From assembly GCA_032622095.1 (NCBI GenBank), contig CP136061.1:174679692-174743691 (forward strand): 64,000 nucleotides of DNA, written 5' to 3'. Origin of the DNA: Siphonodentalium dalli. Taxonomy: Eukaryota; Mollusca; Scaphopoda; Gadilida; Siphonodentaliidae. The notes under the pieces were generated by a model, which worked only from the letters and a program-made list of their open reading frames with translations, was not told the origin of the DNA and made no database searches. Made by a program: the position numbers and the translations under genes. Below are positions 23,262-34,389 of the stretch, in pieces; the first letter of the stretch is position 1; every line of letters begins with the position of its first letter.

Positions 23262-25798
23262 AGCAATTACCTGATATGTACACTCAGATACTAATCTTAA
23301 GCTTACCGGATTTACAACAATCCGGTGGATTTATTTATGCAGAGAGAGATAGTACTATGAGAGAGTAGAAGCTAGCAAACAGGAGTTCTAAGATAGACAA
23401 TGTATGAACTTTACAACTCAAAGTACGAGGTGTTAACTTGGCGACATCAGAAGATTCTACATTTCGATGGTCTTGCCATGGGTCTAACATAGAGTTTTTG
23501 TGACTTGCATCAGTTATGACTGGAAAACAATGCTGACACAACAGCAGTGGAATCGTTGAGAATTCCAGAAAAAGGAGTGGCACACAGTGCTGTTATAAAC
23601 TCATGTGTTCACATTGGTGACAAGTAGTAGTATGCACACAGTGCAAAGAACATTTTGAGCAGATTTTGAAGAAAAAAATCGTGGAAACATTATATGGCAG
23701 AATCAGAGAGTGAGATTTTCAGAGTCAAAGGGGCTGACTCTATGCTTAGTGCATGTTAATGTACCAGATAATACATATCTGGAGACTTTGACAAACAATG
23801 TTAAAATATGTCAATAATGGCATGCATGCCGGACATTGACATGGAAAAAAATTGTGGTGGTATCAGAATCACACCAAGTTGACAGTTTTTCAACGAACAG
23901 CCTGATTATTACAAATTGTAGACAATGGTTTATAATTATGGTCACTATTGCGCTGATGTATCAGCAACGATCAATACATGAAGCTTCATTTATGAGAGAT
24001 CTGCAGAACTTTACCAAGTTCGAAGTCATATCACAAAAGTGAGAGACATCTTTGCCATCTTCTAGATAATATCTGGACCAAATTTGTCACAGCGAAACTT
24101 TGTCAGACGGAAATGTGCATTAGAGTTTTCTAACCGATGGAAAATTGAAGAATCAAATAACTCTCAATGTTTTTCCTTGTCTGTAACTGGTGTGTTTGGC
24201 CGAGATCGAAATCAAAAGTGTTATCAGAAATAAATCTTTTGTCAATTGCTTCCTTGTGCATGTGAAATCTTTCAATGAATAGAAATGCATCATCGATGAG
24301 ACTTCGCAGGCAAGAGACCACTGTTGTAAACAACTAAATGACTACTGGGGCAGACAAACAAGCAACCTACTACAAATTCTATGCAACATAATACCTTTGG
24401 ATTCATTTGGAACTCCAAGAAGAGGTGAATATTGCAGAGGGAAGAACACCCGAAGAAGGATAAGATTACTCAGTTAGTATTCTAAAAAGTATATTAAATG
24501 CTTATCCAGATGTAATGGTGGGAGGTCGCTTTTCATTTTCCATAAAAATGGACTAGAAAACAAGATCAGTAGATCTTGAATATAATTGAGACTGAACCCA
24601 TTCTAATTTTCTGGTGATATACATGTATTTCAAGATAGGTAACAATTGTGCCAATAGTGACAAAAGAATTGAAACATGTCATGAAATTGCGACCTCTCAA
24701 CCAATACATCCAGTTAGAATATGTTCATATGACGTAATACCGTACATTGAAACAATGCAGCAAAACATTGAACAATGTTAGTCCAGGAGATGGAGAAATG
24801 ACATTGGATAATTGTACATACCTATTTCCATCTGAAAGTGTGGGACAATCATTGAAATTAAGTCTCTGCCGATTTGTGGAGGAAATCAGTGTTTAATCCA
24901 AGGTGGGATTCTTGTTTCGGGGCAAAAAGCTCTAAAAGGATAATATATATACATAAGCAGGGCTTAATATTGACGAGATATAGAATCATGATTCTTGTAA
25001 AAACAGCTGATTTACTGAAGAAATACTATATTTTGATTCTCGAAAAAAAATTATGGATGGGTGGTTCTCATACAGTATGTGGTAGCACAACTAGTGTTTA
25101 TCATGACAGTTTGATTTACAATTTTACGTACTGGGTACACTCTCATTCTGTCTGTTTTGTTACAGGCCGGTACAGGTTATTACATACACCACTGAATACA
25201 TGTGATGGTCAGTCGATAAAGTATCCATTCATTCAATAAGATAACGAAGTCTGACAAATGGATTATAGTAAATCAGTCTCGAGAAGACTTGGTTTTCTAT
25301 AATTGGATTAAAATACTTTTATTTGTTGAAAACTTAGCAAGATCTAGTATTTTGATAGTGGAAAAATGTACACTATAGTGATCAAGGGAGTTTATTTCAG
25401 ATCAATAGTGAATCTGAGGAAAAGATTGTGAGAAATATATTGAAAGGACCCTGCAGAGTGCAGAGCTGAACAATATTCACAACTTCTGGGATTGATGATA
25501 GCCTCTTGTGTATAAATCATTCCCTAGATGAGTGAGACAATTAAATGGCATTTAAAACAAAATTGGAATTGATTGGGTAAAATGACAATTGCAATTGTTC
25601 CAATCTCAAAACCAATGAGACCACAGTACCAAACCCACCATACATGTTATTTGAGGTTCAGGTTAGCACAAATTTGAAGAGTCATGCCATTGTGAAAGAG
25701 AGGGTACTATTAAACTAGTACTGTATCCTATAATCAAGACCAATGCCGGTACCATGGGTTGTGGAGGTCAATTCATTGTAAGTGGTGTGACAATATCC

Positions 25799-26307
25799 CA
25801 GCACATGAATTTATGGGCAATAAAAACAGTTTTACTGATAAAATACTACGTTCTGCCATGACCGGTACCTCCTTCAGGACCAGTCAGTCTTATTAACAAC
25901 CAATAGGTCAGCAACTTGCCGCCTGAACAAACAGTGAGGGACCCGTTCTTTAGATTGTGTCAAAATGCACATAAATTATTTGGGAACTACAGTTATCATA
26001 TTAACAAACAACATAAGTTTGTCTTCACTCCTCAGACAAAACATCCATGTTGACATACCGGTACATGTATACCAGTACATTGATCCGAATCACAATGTCA
26101 GATGCGGAGTTGGAAGTATCGATAACAAAATTAGACGCGCTATGTCAGACATTGTCAGTTATGGGTAAGTTCTTTAAATGGACTTTCCAGTATTTGCGAC
26201 ATCATCAGATTGGAAGACAGTTCGTTATGTGCATGGAAACTACATACCTAGAAATAAGCCCTAGTCGCATTGATAACCTGTTAAGACAATATGTTTACAT
26301 ATATTTT
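25799..26307. repeat. Duplicated segment, copy A
   Basis: Nearly identical to 27878-28369, offset 2065 bp; only a few substitutions and small indels. It contains the first-exon-like block at 26096-26164. Confidence 0.92.
26096..26164 (+). CDS. Candidate first coding exon, unassigned
   Basis: ATG in an acceptable context (CACAATGTC) opens MSDAELEVSITKLDALCQ and continues TLSVM, directly followed by GGTAAGTTC, a strong splice donor. The peptide is acidic then amphipathic helical. I do not recognise the protein. The block lies inside the TIR-flanked segment 23262-26666, so it may be the element's own gene start or a captured host exon. A second copy at 28161 has a stop codon. No downstream exon could be identified, and a longer frame reading through the donor (to 26409) is an overlapping frame without support. 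Confidence 0.4.
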
Positions 26308-26454
26308 TCCACCCGTTTCCAATTGTGCCACATGTTCGGATTGATTCATATGCATCAATATTGGTCCAAACTCATTCTCATACTATGGCTCGGACTACCA
26401 GTAGTATAGCTCACTAGTGACCCTGACAGTGTACATATCAGGTAATTGCTAATT

Positions 26455-26686
26455 TATTAAATAAAATGATCTAGTCTGGACACAAGTCCTAATTTTATGA
26501 ATAAATTATAATTCCCTGATATGTACACGGCCCAGCCATCCTCCCCACTTAAAGCTGAACGAACCAATGCAGCGTAAATCTGGTAAGCTTAAGATTACTA
26601 TCTGAGTGTACATATCAAGTAATTATAATTTATTCATAAAATTAGGACTTGTGTCCAAATTAGATCATTTTATTTCATAAATTTTG
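26455..26686. repeat. Hairpin, arms about 70 bp
   Basis: GGACACAAGTCCTAATTTTA..AATAAATTATAATT (26478-26510) is complementary to AATTATAATTTATTCATAAA..TTAGGACTTGTGTCC (26620-26660). Pairing continues outward through GATCTAG / TTAGATC. The loop is about 80 bp. Confidence 0.88.
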
Positions 26687-26689
26687 CGC

Positions 26690-27010
26690 TGAAAAACATG
26701 GCTGCCAGAGGCCATCTTGGATTTTACTCTTTTTATGACTAAATACTTTGGCACACCCTACAGGCCACCACATGACCACCCTCATCCGATCATCACCAAA
26801 CTTCATATGGATTTTCGGGGCGACATCTAGATGGGAGGCATCAATTTGTTCTGTAATTTGTTTTTAAAATATAGCGACAGCAGCCCTCTTGGATTTCAAA
26901 TTTCAATTCATTGTCACACCCTGCAGCCCACATTTATTGGAGAATTGTCTGGAAAATTTACATGTTTAAGATCACATCCAGATGGGAGCCATCAAATTTG
27001 AAACATTTTC
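26690..27010. repeat. CATCTTGGATT-family repeat
   Basis: Contains AAAACATGGCTGCCAGAGGC, CCATCTTGGATTT, TCATCCGATCATCACC and TCTAGATGGGAG; continuation of the host repeat interrupted at 23262. Confidence 0.8.
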
Positions 27011-27295
27011 TTGGTTTCCGGCAGCAGACCTGTTTAATGCCTAAAAATCTGTCAGTGAGATTCTGCCCCTTCAGTCAGGGAGATTTGGATCTTGTCAGGG
27101 AGATTACAAATTGCAGCCAAAAAGTAACATTTTCACTATTTCTTCCTTTGAAAAATTGTGGGTAGTGATTTTAAAGCAGTTAAATGTAATTAATCTTCCC
27201 TTTTCAAAGGATGAATTAATGTAAATGCACATTTCTGATCACACTTGAATGTATTTATTCAAATAAAAAAAATTGAATATTTTTTCTTTGATTAT

Positions 27296-27478
27296 TTATT
27301 TCATAATATCAATGTATAGCGTTATAACATTTAAAACCAAGAACTCTTCGACCCACGAATCCCTATACTTGGAGTCATATCGGGGTAGTTTCGATGGACT
27401 ATCAACAACTTCGTCACTGTCATTTCGGTAGCGTTTCACAGAATTAAAATACCATGCAGACATTTCTAAATTTAACAC
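27296..27478 (-). pseudogene. Possible N-terminal fragment of a hAT/DUF4371-type protein
   Basis: The minus frame contains MSAWYFNSVKRYRNDSDE and SKYRDSWVEEFLVL. Short lysine/arginine stretches followed by a YR..W..EF motif start many domesticated or transposon-derived hAT-family proteins. No BED finger, RNase H-like core or dimerisation domain follows. It could be a chance frame; identification is by pattern memory only. Confidence 0.25.
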
Positions 27479-27479
27479 C

Positions 27480-27805
27480 AGAACTAGTTAACTAGAATGA
27501 TTTATTGCGGAAATAAACCCAACCCCAGTATATATAGCGTGTGCATTTATTACTAACACGCCATGTTTGGGTGCTTATAGTAATTATTGATCAGCAAAGA
27601 AAACAAACTGCCATGCATTCAATTAAGTTCTTTTGAAAGAGTGCGATTCATTAGTCGCAACAAAGAAGCAGTCTAATAAACGCCCGACGCAGGCTACAGT
27701 GTCTACTCGGGTTATCAATGGAGCACACCTGATCTCGGCAAATCTCGTTCACACGTGGTTTCAATTGAAAACACTTCCGCGTTCTGAGAATTTTGACATT
27801 AATTT
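27480..27805. other. Gene-free stretch
   Basis: No supported feature. Confidence 0.35.
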
Positions 27806-27807
27806 TT

Positions 27808-28445
27808 TGTTGTTGATTTGATTGAAACTGTGAGATTACAAGCTTAATCCGGGAGTGCGGGAGATGAGGCCTCACCACATGAATTTACGGGCAATAAAAA
27901 AAGATTTACTGATAAAATACTGCCATGACCGGTACCTCCTTCAGGACCAGTCAGTCTTATTAACAACCAATAGGTCAGCAACTTGCCGCCTGAACAAACA
28001 GTGAGGGACCCATTCATTAGATTGTGTCAAAATGCACATAAATTATTTGGGAACTACAGTTATCATATTAACAAACAACATAAGTTTGTCTTCACTCCTC
28101 AGACAAAACATCCATGTTGACATACCGGTACATGTATACCAGTACATTGATCCGAATCACAATGTCAGATGCGGAGTTGGAAGTATCGATAACAAAATTA
28201 GACGCGCTATGTTAGACATTGTCAGTTATGGGTAAGTTCTTTAAATGGACTTTCCAGTATTTGCGACATCATCAAATTGGAAGACAGTTCGTTATGTGCA
28301 TGGAAACTACATACCTAGAAATAAGCCCTAGTCGCATTGATAACCTGTTAAGACAATATGTTTACATATGTTTTTTGTTGTTGTTGATTTGATTGAAACC
28401 GTGAGATTACAAGCTTAATCCGGGAGTGCGGGAGATGAGGCCTCA
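27808..28445. repeat. Duplicated segment, copy B, flanked by 66-bp direct repeats
   Basis: Copy B (27878-28369) of the segment at 25799. It is bracketed by direct repeats GATTTGATTGAAACTGTGAG..AAGCTTAATCCGGGAGTGCG..GATGAGGCCTCA at 27813-27873 and about 28381-28445. The exon-like block at 28161-28229 carries CAG to TAG, so the frame terminates early. The repeats also carry facing CGGGAG/CTCCCG words. Confidence 0.88.
28161..28229 (+). pseudogene. Broken copy of the exon at 26096
   Basis: Identical start and donor site, but the codon after TGT is TAG instead of CAG, truncating the peptide after 18 residues. The rest of the duplicated block is nearly unchanged, so this looks like relaxed constraint on one copy rather than general decay. 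Confidence 0.7.
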
Positions 28446-28479
28446 AACCAGTAGTCTCCCGCACGATCCGGGAGATTAA

Positions 28480-28660
28480 ACAGGTCTGGCCGGTAGCCAT
28501 CTTAAATATTTTCTCTTTGCAAGACGAAATCCTTTTGCACACCCTACAGATGACATCCCTCATCTGATCATCACCAGTCTTTGTATGGAACTTTGGGGTT
28601 ACCACTAGATTGGAGCCATTTTCTGAAAACATGAACATTTTGGATTTTAATTTATAAATA
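28480..28660. repeat. CATCTTGGATT-family repeat fragment
   Basis: CTGGCCGGTAGCCATCTTAA, CATCCCTCATCTGATCATCA and TGGAACTTTGGGGTTACC match the family at 22.9-23.2 kb. Confidence 0.7.
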
Positions 28661-28675
28661 ATTTTCCCATCCTGT

Positions 28676-28840
28676 GCCAGTGCATTCTCTTATATATGCA
28701 ATATAGGGAGCCTCACATATATAAGAGAATGCTCTGGCTTACAAGGTCAAGGTAAATATTTTTAGGCCAATGTATTCTCTTATATTTGTGAGGTGCATGG
28801 TTTTCGCAAAATTTCAGTAAGCTCCAGTCATGGAAGGGTT
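28676..28840. mobile_element. piggyBac-MITE-related hairpin, degraded
   Basis: GCCAGTGCATTCTCTTATAT faces ATATAAGAGAATGCTCTGGC (28713-28738), a second half-copy starts at 28763, and the right end GCTCCAGTCATGGAAGGGTT matches the complement of the terminus at 14151. The TTAA target is mutated. Confidence 0.6.
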
Positions 28841-29260
28841 TACTTTCCACAGTCCTAATCGCTCCATTGACTTTTACACATAAAATTACCCCCTCTCCAA
28901 GTTGAGCTACAGTGTCATTGACACTTTCATTCATATATTTAGAACTTGTTACCCAAGTACTAACAGTTTGATTTAAATATCTTTTGGTATAGTGCTAGTC
29001 AATATGAGTGAAATGATACACTCATATGATAGGTTCCATTGATTGATTTTCACTAAAGATACGGTCCTTCTTGAACTTAGAAAATATCACAATTTTCCTC
29101 CATAAAACATTTAGCATTGCTAAATCTGTAAACTGAGCGTCGGGAGCATATGCCATGTTTGAGGTTGCACTGATATCTTTGGTAGGTATGGTCTAAAATT
29201 AATGTTTCTATCTAATCCTATTTGACACAGATCGAAGTGTACCCTTTATGTTCTCTTTGA
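28840..29260. other. Gene-free stretch, candidate intron
   Basis: No repeat or gene recognised. Confidence 0.35.
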
Positions 29261-29262
29261 AG

Positions 29263-29368
29263 TATGACAGAAAAAATAAAGGCTGTTTGGGAAGGCTGCC
29301 ATAACTACTTCTTCCGCTGTGTCTCAAGAAGGGCCCAATTTTTCTCTGCATTGAACAAACCATCAAAG
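29263..29368 (+). CDS. Candidate internal exon, possibly midasin-like
   Basis: Open block preceded by TTATGTTCTCTTTGAAG and followed by GTAAGAATA. One frame reads MTEKIKAVWEGCHNYFFR, then CVSRRAQFFSALNKPSK, ending in phase 0. An alternative acceptor (GACAG, exon from 29271) would start in a phase compatible with the end of the exon at 14036. The W..C..YFFR....R...F..AL..P.K pattern recalls a conserved stretch of midasin just before its 'ERCKGF' segment, as I remember it. No following exon was found in the window. Reading through the donor gives only a short extension. Confidence 0.45.
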
Positions 29369-29369
29369 G

Positions 29370-29925
29370 TAAGAATATCGGCCAGTTTACTATTTTGGTA
29401 CAGATGTGTAATAAACTCGACCTGGCAAAGGATGGTTGGCATCCATCTGTCCATGTCTTAACATAAGCACTATAGCTTTGACAAACATAATTAGAGTTTG
29501 ACCAAATTCTATTCATTGCTTCTACTTATGAATCTCTTGGATGAGTTAAAAATACTAGTGCTCTCTGAATTTCTTTTCAGGAATCATACCTCCTGCATTG
29601 TTTAATATTGGGTGTATATTATGCGATACAAGTGCAATATTAACTCCAGCAAACATAATTTTATTTTGACCTAGTTCAGTTTGTGGGTTTTACTCAAGAA
29701 CACATTTCTCGTGCCACAATTCGACCACAGAATTTCTGATGCATACCTCTTGTTTAACTTTTTATAGATTATTGTTTTTGAAAGGAGGCATCTAGCTAAG
29801 TTACATCACATACTGCAGTTCCACGCAACTTGATTATTCCATCAAATTAAAAAATTGTATTTATCAATTTGTAATTTTATGATTAAATTAAACCTACCTC
29901 ATATCGCTCAGAATATATCACTTTA
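29370..29925. other. Gene-free stretch
   Basis: AT-rich; no supported feature. Confidence 0.4.
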
Positions 29926-29929
29926 ACAC

Positions 29930-30545
29930 TTCTTACTCTTTGCATGACTAAATCCTTTGGCGCGGGCTACAGGTCGTTGTGTTGGTCGGAAGTTTATGAA
30001 ATTTGTCATGGATGTTAACACTGACATGTAGATGGGAACGAGTGATCTTGGAGTCGTTCGGCCAAAAAACATGGCCGCCAGCAGCCATCTTGGATTTTAC
30101 TCTTTGCATGACTAAATCCTTTGGTGCGGGCTATAGGTTGCCTTTGGTCTAATCTTTATAAAATTTGTCATGAACGTTGACATTGACATGTAGATGGGAA
30201 CGAATCATTGTGGGGTCATTCGGCCAAAAAACATGGCTGCTGGCGGCCATCTTGGATTTCAAAATTCAATCCATTGGCGCGGGCTACAGGTCGTACTGTT
30301 CGTCTGATCATCATGAAATTTGTCAAGAATGATAACAATGACATGTAGATGGGATCGAATCGTTTTAGGGTCATTCCGTCAAAAAACATGGCCGCCAGCA
30401 GCCATCTTGGATTTTACTCTTTGCATGACTAAATCCTTTGGTGCGGGCTACAGGTCGTAGCTTCGATCGGAACATCATGAAATTTGTCATGAATGTTAAC
30501 AATGACATGTAGATGGGAACGAGTGATTTTGACCCTGAAATGACG
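29930..30545. repeat. Tandem repeat, unit about 160 bp, nearly four copies
   Basis: Each unit carries ACTCTTTGCATGACTAAATC, CTTTGG.GCGGGCTACAGGTC, TGAAATTTGTCATGAA, GACATGTAGATGGGAACGA and AACATGGCCGCCAGCAGCCA followed by TCTTGGATT. The block ATGGCCGCCAGCAGCCATCT resembles two facing YY1-type sites. Confidence 0.93.
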
Positions 30546-30549
30546 AGAA

Positions 30550-31015
30550 ACAAATAAAGTATAAAATCGACGGACTCAAATCCACTTTTCGAAATGAATT
30601 AAAACTCGTGAAAAACAGCAACATATATCAGACAGGATTTATTCATTTCGGCATTCATGAAAGAATTTATGACTGGCCTGAAATGTCTTGATAGCAGTTA
30701 GTTTGATAATGGCTTATAACTGCTCACTTGTCTCGCGTGTTGAAATTGTCCGATCGCGCGCAGGCGACTGATGCTATCAATGATTGGTGTGACCATGTAA
30801 AATATATGGATTTTACATACAGAAATTACATGCATGTGTGTATCCACCCTTAGCATTACAGATCCTGTACCAGTGCATTCTCTTATATAAATGCCAGTGA
30901 CCCATAAATTCCAATAATTTGTGTTATGTACATTTGTCTATAATAGTACATAACAGTATACTCTATAATTCAACACCAAAACTCTCATTTATCCGATCAT
31001 AGTAAATTTTTATCG
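30550..31015. other. Gene-free stretch
   Basis: A single half of the MITE hairpin (ACCAGTGCATTCTCTTATAT) occurs at 30868; nothing else is supported. Confidence 0.4.
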
Positions 31016-31060
31016 CCAAGGGATGGGTTAACATCTGCCGATCGTGATCGGCCTCTCGTT
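31015..31060. repeat. Short dispersed repeat shared with 45975-46025
   Basis: ATGGGTTAACATCTGCCGAT followed by CGTGATCGGCCTCTCGTT occurs here and, nearly identically, at 45985-46025. It resembles a piggyBac-type terminus (CCCTTTGG-like context) of a related element. Confidence 0.55.
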
Positions 31061-31232
31061 CACCATTAGTGACGAGCGACTCGGCGCCATCCATATCGCC
31101 ATTTTATTTCTTAACATGGTGAGAAGGGAACCGGTGTTCTGAAAAAAGTACATGTGTTCCGCCATACTATTTGTTGCAGAACACCGGTCTTTCCAATTAC
31201 CGATTGAATAAGTATACGAAAAGATTGAAAAC

Positions 31233-31326
31233 ATGGATGGCGTCGCTAATGTTGAAAAATGTTTAAACTCCATTAATTTGACGCCCGGAACGATTTTATC
31301 ACTGTGCAGAGTTGTAGCTGAGTATG
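31233..31326 (+). CDS. Weak candidate first exon, unassigned
   Basis: AAAACATGGATGG is a good start context. The frame reads MDGVANVEKCLNSINLTP, GTILSLCRVVA and meets GTATGT, a usable donor, near 31321. CpG content just upstream is higher than in neighbouring sequence. I do not recognise the peptide, and the frame stays open for 66 codons beyond the donor. This could be chance. Confidence 0.2.
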
Positions 31327-31439
31327 TTATTTATAGGAACAGGCGAGATATGCCCGGTATTTTGTGCTTGTATTTGGGATATGTTTGTCCGGCCATTTGG
31401 CAATTCTTTCATAACTTGAGTTCCTTATATTAGTATACC

Positions 31440-32495
31440 GATTTATAAATTTAATTAAAACCTTATTTTTGGGACTTTATGTCCAGTAACTGTGAGATAA
31501 AGTAGATCCATGCAATTGTGATTTGTCATTTTAATATTTTAGCTTCCCAGTTCAAGACTATTTTATATCGTTGATATGCAAGTAGAATTATTTAATTTTA
31601 CGAGATCAATATTTTTACCCTTTATGAATGGGGTGCTCCTCATACAAAGGCGGGACCACAAGAACAGAACAGAATGTAACGTGTGCGGGGTCTTGTAGGC
31701 CTACTTACGTCTGGCCCGGTAGCATGGATACATAGCTTTGCCTCCACCCCCAACCTCTAGAGATCATCTCTAAACCAAATTAAAAACCCATCCCAGCCTG
31801 TCTGGAGACCCATTCCCAATATAGGAATAGAATGGCAACCTGGATTCATATATGCGATTAATTTGGGGAGATTAACATTAGATCTGTCGATACATGAGGA
31901 TAATAGAAACGCGACCCAATAACACACACCAGCAAGACGTTTAAATCTGCCGGGTAAACATGAGTGACATACGATGGGCGGAGCTTAACGGGATTCAGCC
32001 AATCGCGCAACGAATAGATAAACAGTGAAGAAATATCACAATAGATCTGAATAGATTGGCGATAAAATACGTTAATATGCTAAACAATTAGTAATAATTG
32101 AATGAGTATTGGATGAGTGTGCAGATTATGCTAAAATGGTAGATGATATGACAATCAATGATGATTAAAGTGTAATTTGATGAGATGAAAGTGGAGTGAA
32201 AATGATGATCTCGCATATCGTCGATGGGATTCAAAGAAGTCGTAAAACTGTTAAAATTGTATTTTGGCGCGAAATTTTTTATTGCAAATTCGTAATCTAC
32301 GCGGTCGAATACACCCCTAAAATTCTTATCCTTGTTCTAATCCAACCAGAAATGAGCTTTTAGGCCATGTGATGGAAATTCGTATCCTTGGTTGGACAAA
32401 TTTCTTACTTCAAAAATGTCGTATAAAGTATACGACATATTTGAAGTAAAACATATGACCATAACGTCAGTTGTGTTGTTCTCAAAACGTCGTAT
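31440..32495. other. Gene-free stretch
   Basis: Unique-looking AT-rich sequence. The only structure is the hairpin at 32411-32451. Confidence 0.4.
32411..32451. repeat. Near-perfect 18-bp-arm hairpin
   Basis: ACTTCAAAAATGTCGTAT, five bases, then ATACGACATATTTGAAGT. The word GTCGTATA recurs just outside both ends of the large palindrome that follows (32487, 39481, 39560). Confidence 0.85.
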
Positions 32496-32504
32496 ATAGC
32501 CCGG

Positions 32505-33655
32505 AAACTAATAGGGGTACCCTTGGACCCACCTGGGACTTAACTTCACCCCACTCATTTTGTTCCTTATTATGTCCTTCAACTTTTAAGCAATGTTAAC
32601 AAGAAAAAAAATGGCTGTGTAGACTCCAGACAATATGGCGTTCATCATGGCCGCGTTTTTCATACCAGACCCTATAAAGTGAGTTTTATGCAAATTTTAG
32701 CGAGAAAATCTAGTAAATTGTATATATTTTCGTGAAGCTAAGACACAATAAATACCTTTTTGGGCCAAAATTGAAACTCACCATCCAAGATGGCCACCGA
32801 AATGGCCGCCGAAGTTGAAAATAGGACATTTTTTCACACATATCTTCTAGATCAATTCATGCAGTTTGGACCGGTTGAGTAATATGACTTTATTTTGTGT
32901 TTTCTATATTACCTGATCATTGGAGCAATTAGATTTTACAGAATGCTGTATAAAACTTCACAAAAAATAACAATTGGGATTCTAGTCATATTTCAACAAA
33001 AAAATGAAAAGAACTTTGTAATGTAAGTGAGGCATATCATTACCTATGAATATTCCAACTCACTGAAACCAAGATTCTTACTTTGGCTCAAAATGGCTGC
33101 CAGTATGACCGCCCCAACATATGGAAAATAGTAAATATATTACCACAGCATGTCCTGCAATTGCTTTCAAGTTTTGGTTGATGTATAAAATAGGCTATTC
33201 TGCATTCAATACATTGAATACTAACAAATTGTCTGATGCACCTTGTTTAATTTTTACTGTTCTCACCACTGACATCACCAAAATATTGGACTTTTCACTC
33301 AAAAACTTGACATAAATATCGGGAAAAACTGTTTAGGTTTGGACCATTTTTTTCAGGTAATTTAAATGTTACTATCTTTGGATTGAAATGTGTTTATCTT
33401 AAATATGTCATACTACGGTGTGTATTGACCAAATTGCTCCAAAATGGCAACCAGACATTATATCCCGAACATTATTGTCGGCGTTATCCGAAAAGGTAGC
33501 AAATTGTGATTCACTTGGTTAGTATACGTCATAGTTAATTAACTGACAACCACATGTTTTATTCTGGTTGTCGCAGTTCAGTATGGGGCATGGCAAATTC
33601 ATTTTAAAGTGTGTAATTTTGCCGAGAACCTTTTTTGTGATTTTGGATTTTTTGA
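32505..33655. repeat. Left arm of the 6.7-kb palindrome
   Basis: Noncoding; contains several ATGGCNGCC / CCAAGATGGCC words and poly-purine stretches. It is complementary to 38035-39217, with one arm-specific insertion near 38760-38790. Confidence 0.85.
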
Positions 33656-33779
33656 AAGGAAATGTGCAGAACTTTGCGACGGAACTGATATGGTCCATCA
33701 GCTGTGGCTATTCTGGTCCATTATGATAAAACAAAAAGTTGGATACAGTGTGGATGCCAAGATCGTAGCCAGGGAGTTA

Positions 33780-34300
33780 CTCTATGATCATAGGTGAAGT
33801 GAATAGGTATAGAGGGAGTTATTGTATGTTATGACTGATGTGAATATATATACAATGAGTGACTATATGGTTATGAATGGGTTGTCCATGGTAAGATGCA
33901 TAGGTATACAGTGAGAGGTCATGGGGTGTGAGGTGAATCGGTATGCATGGAGTAACTGTATGGTTTATGGTTGTGTATATTCAGTACGGGTGCACACGGT
34001 GTGTGGATATAGCTACATGGTCATCTATGTGCTGATTATGTAATATATATGGAGTGGCTGTAAGGTCGTGGGTGGGATGTACATGTGTTATCTGTATGAT
34101 CATTAATGGGGTGTGTGGATAAATAGGGAGTGATTTTATGGTTACAGGTAATATAACGTGTATAGGTATACATAGAATGACTACGGTCATGATTGAATAT
34201 GAATACCTGGAGTAAGCTGGGTGGACATTATCGTGTGGGTATATAGGGAGTATCTTTGTCGTAATGGGTGGGATGTATGTATATATATATATATATATAT
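33780..34300. repeat. Minisatellite, forward orientation (left block)
   Basis: Degenerate 55-60-bp units built on AGTGACTATATGGTTATG, GGTGAGGTG and TGTATACA, ending in a (TA)n tract at about 34274-34304. The 174-codon minus frame at 33981-34505 is repeat translation. Confidence 0.85.
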
Positions 34301-34389
34301 ATAGGTAAAGTAGTGTAGCCGTATAGGTCTGATTGATAGTTGGGTTGAAATAAATGGTAACACCTTTAAGACCTATTGTATATTTTTTT

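Larger units (their letters stand above)
23262..26666. mobile_element. TIR-flanked 3.4-kb insertion in a dispersed repeat
   Basis: A host repeat of the CATCTTGGATT family is interrupted here, and ATTTTATTTCATAAATT (17 bp) sits on both sides (23245-23261 and 26667-26683). The left end CAATTACCTGATATGTACAC..ACTAATCTTAAGCTTACC (23264-23310) is complementary to 26583-26632, about 90%. Two further copies of the CTGATATGTACAC end lie at 26427 (inverted) and 26513, suggesting a second, nested end on the right. The interior has no transposase that I can recognise but carries the exon-like block at 26096. The element class is unknown; a 17-bp duplication does not fit common cut-and-paste families. Confidence 0.55.

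Noticed and set aside
27808-28445. Direct repeats considered as a CRISPR-like array
   Set aside because: Only two copies, 570 bp apart, in animal DNA; no array structure.
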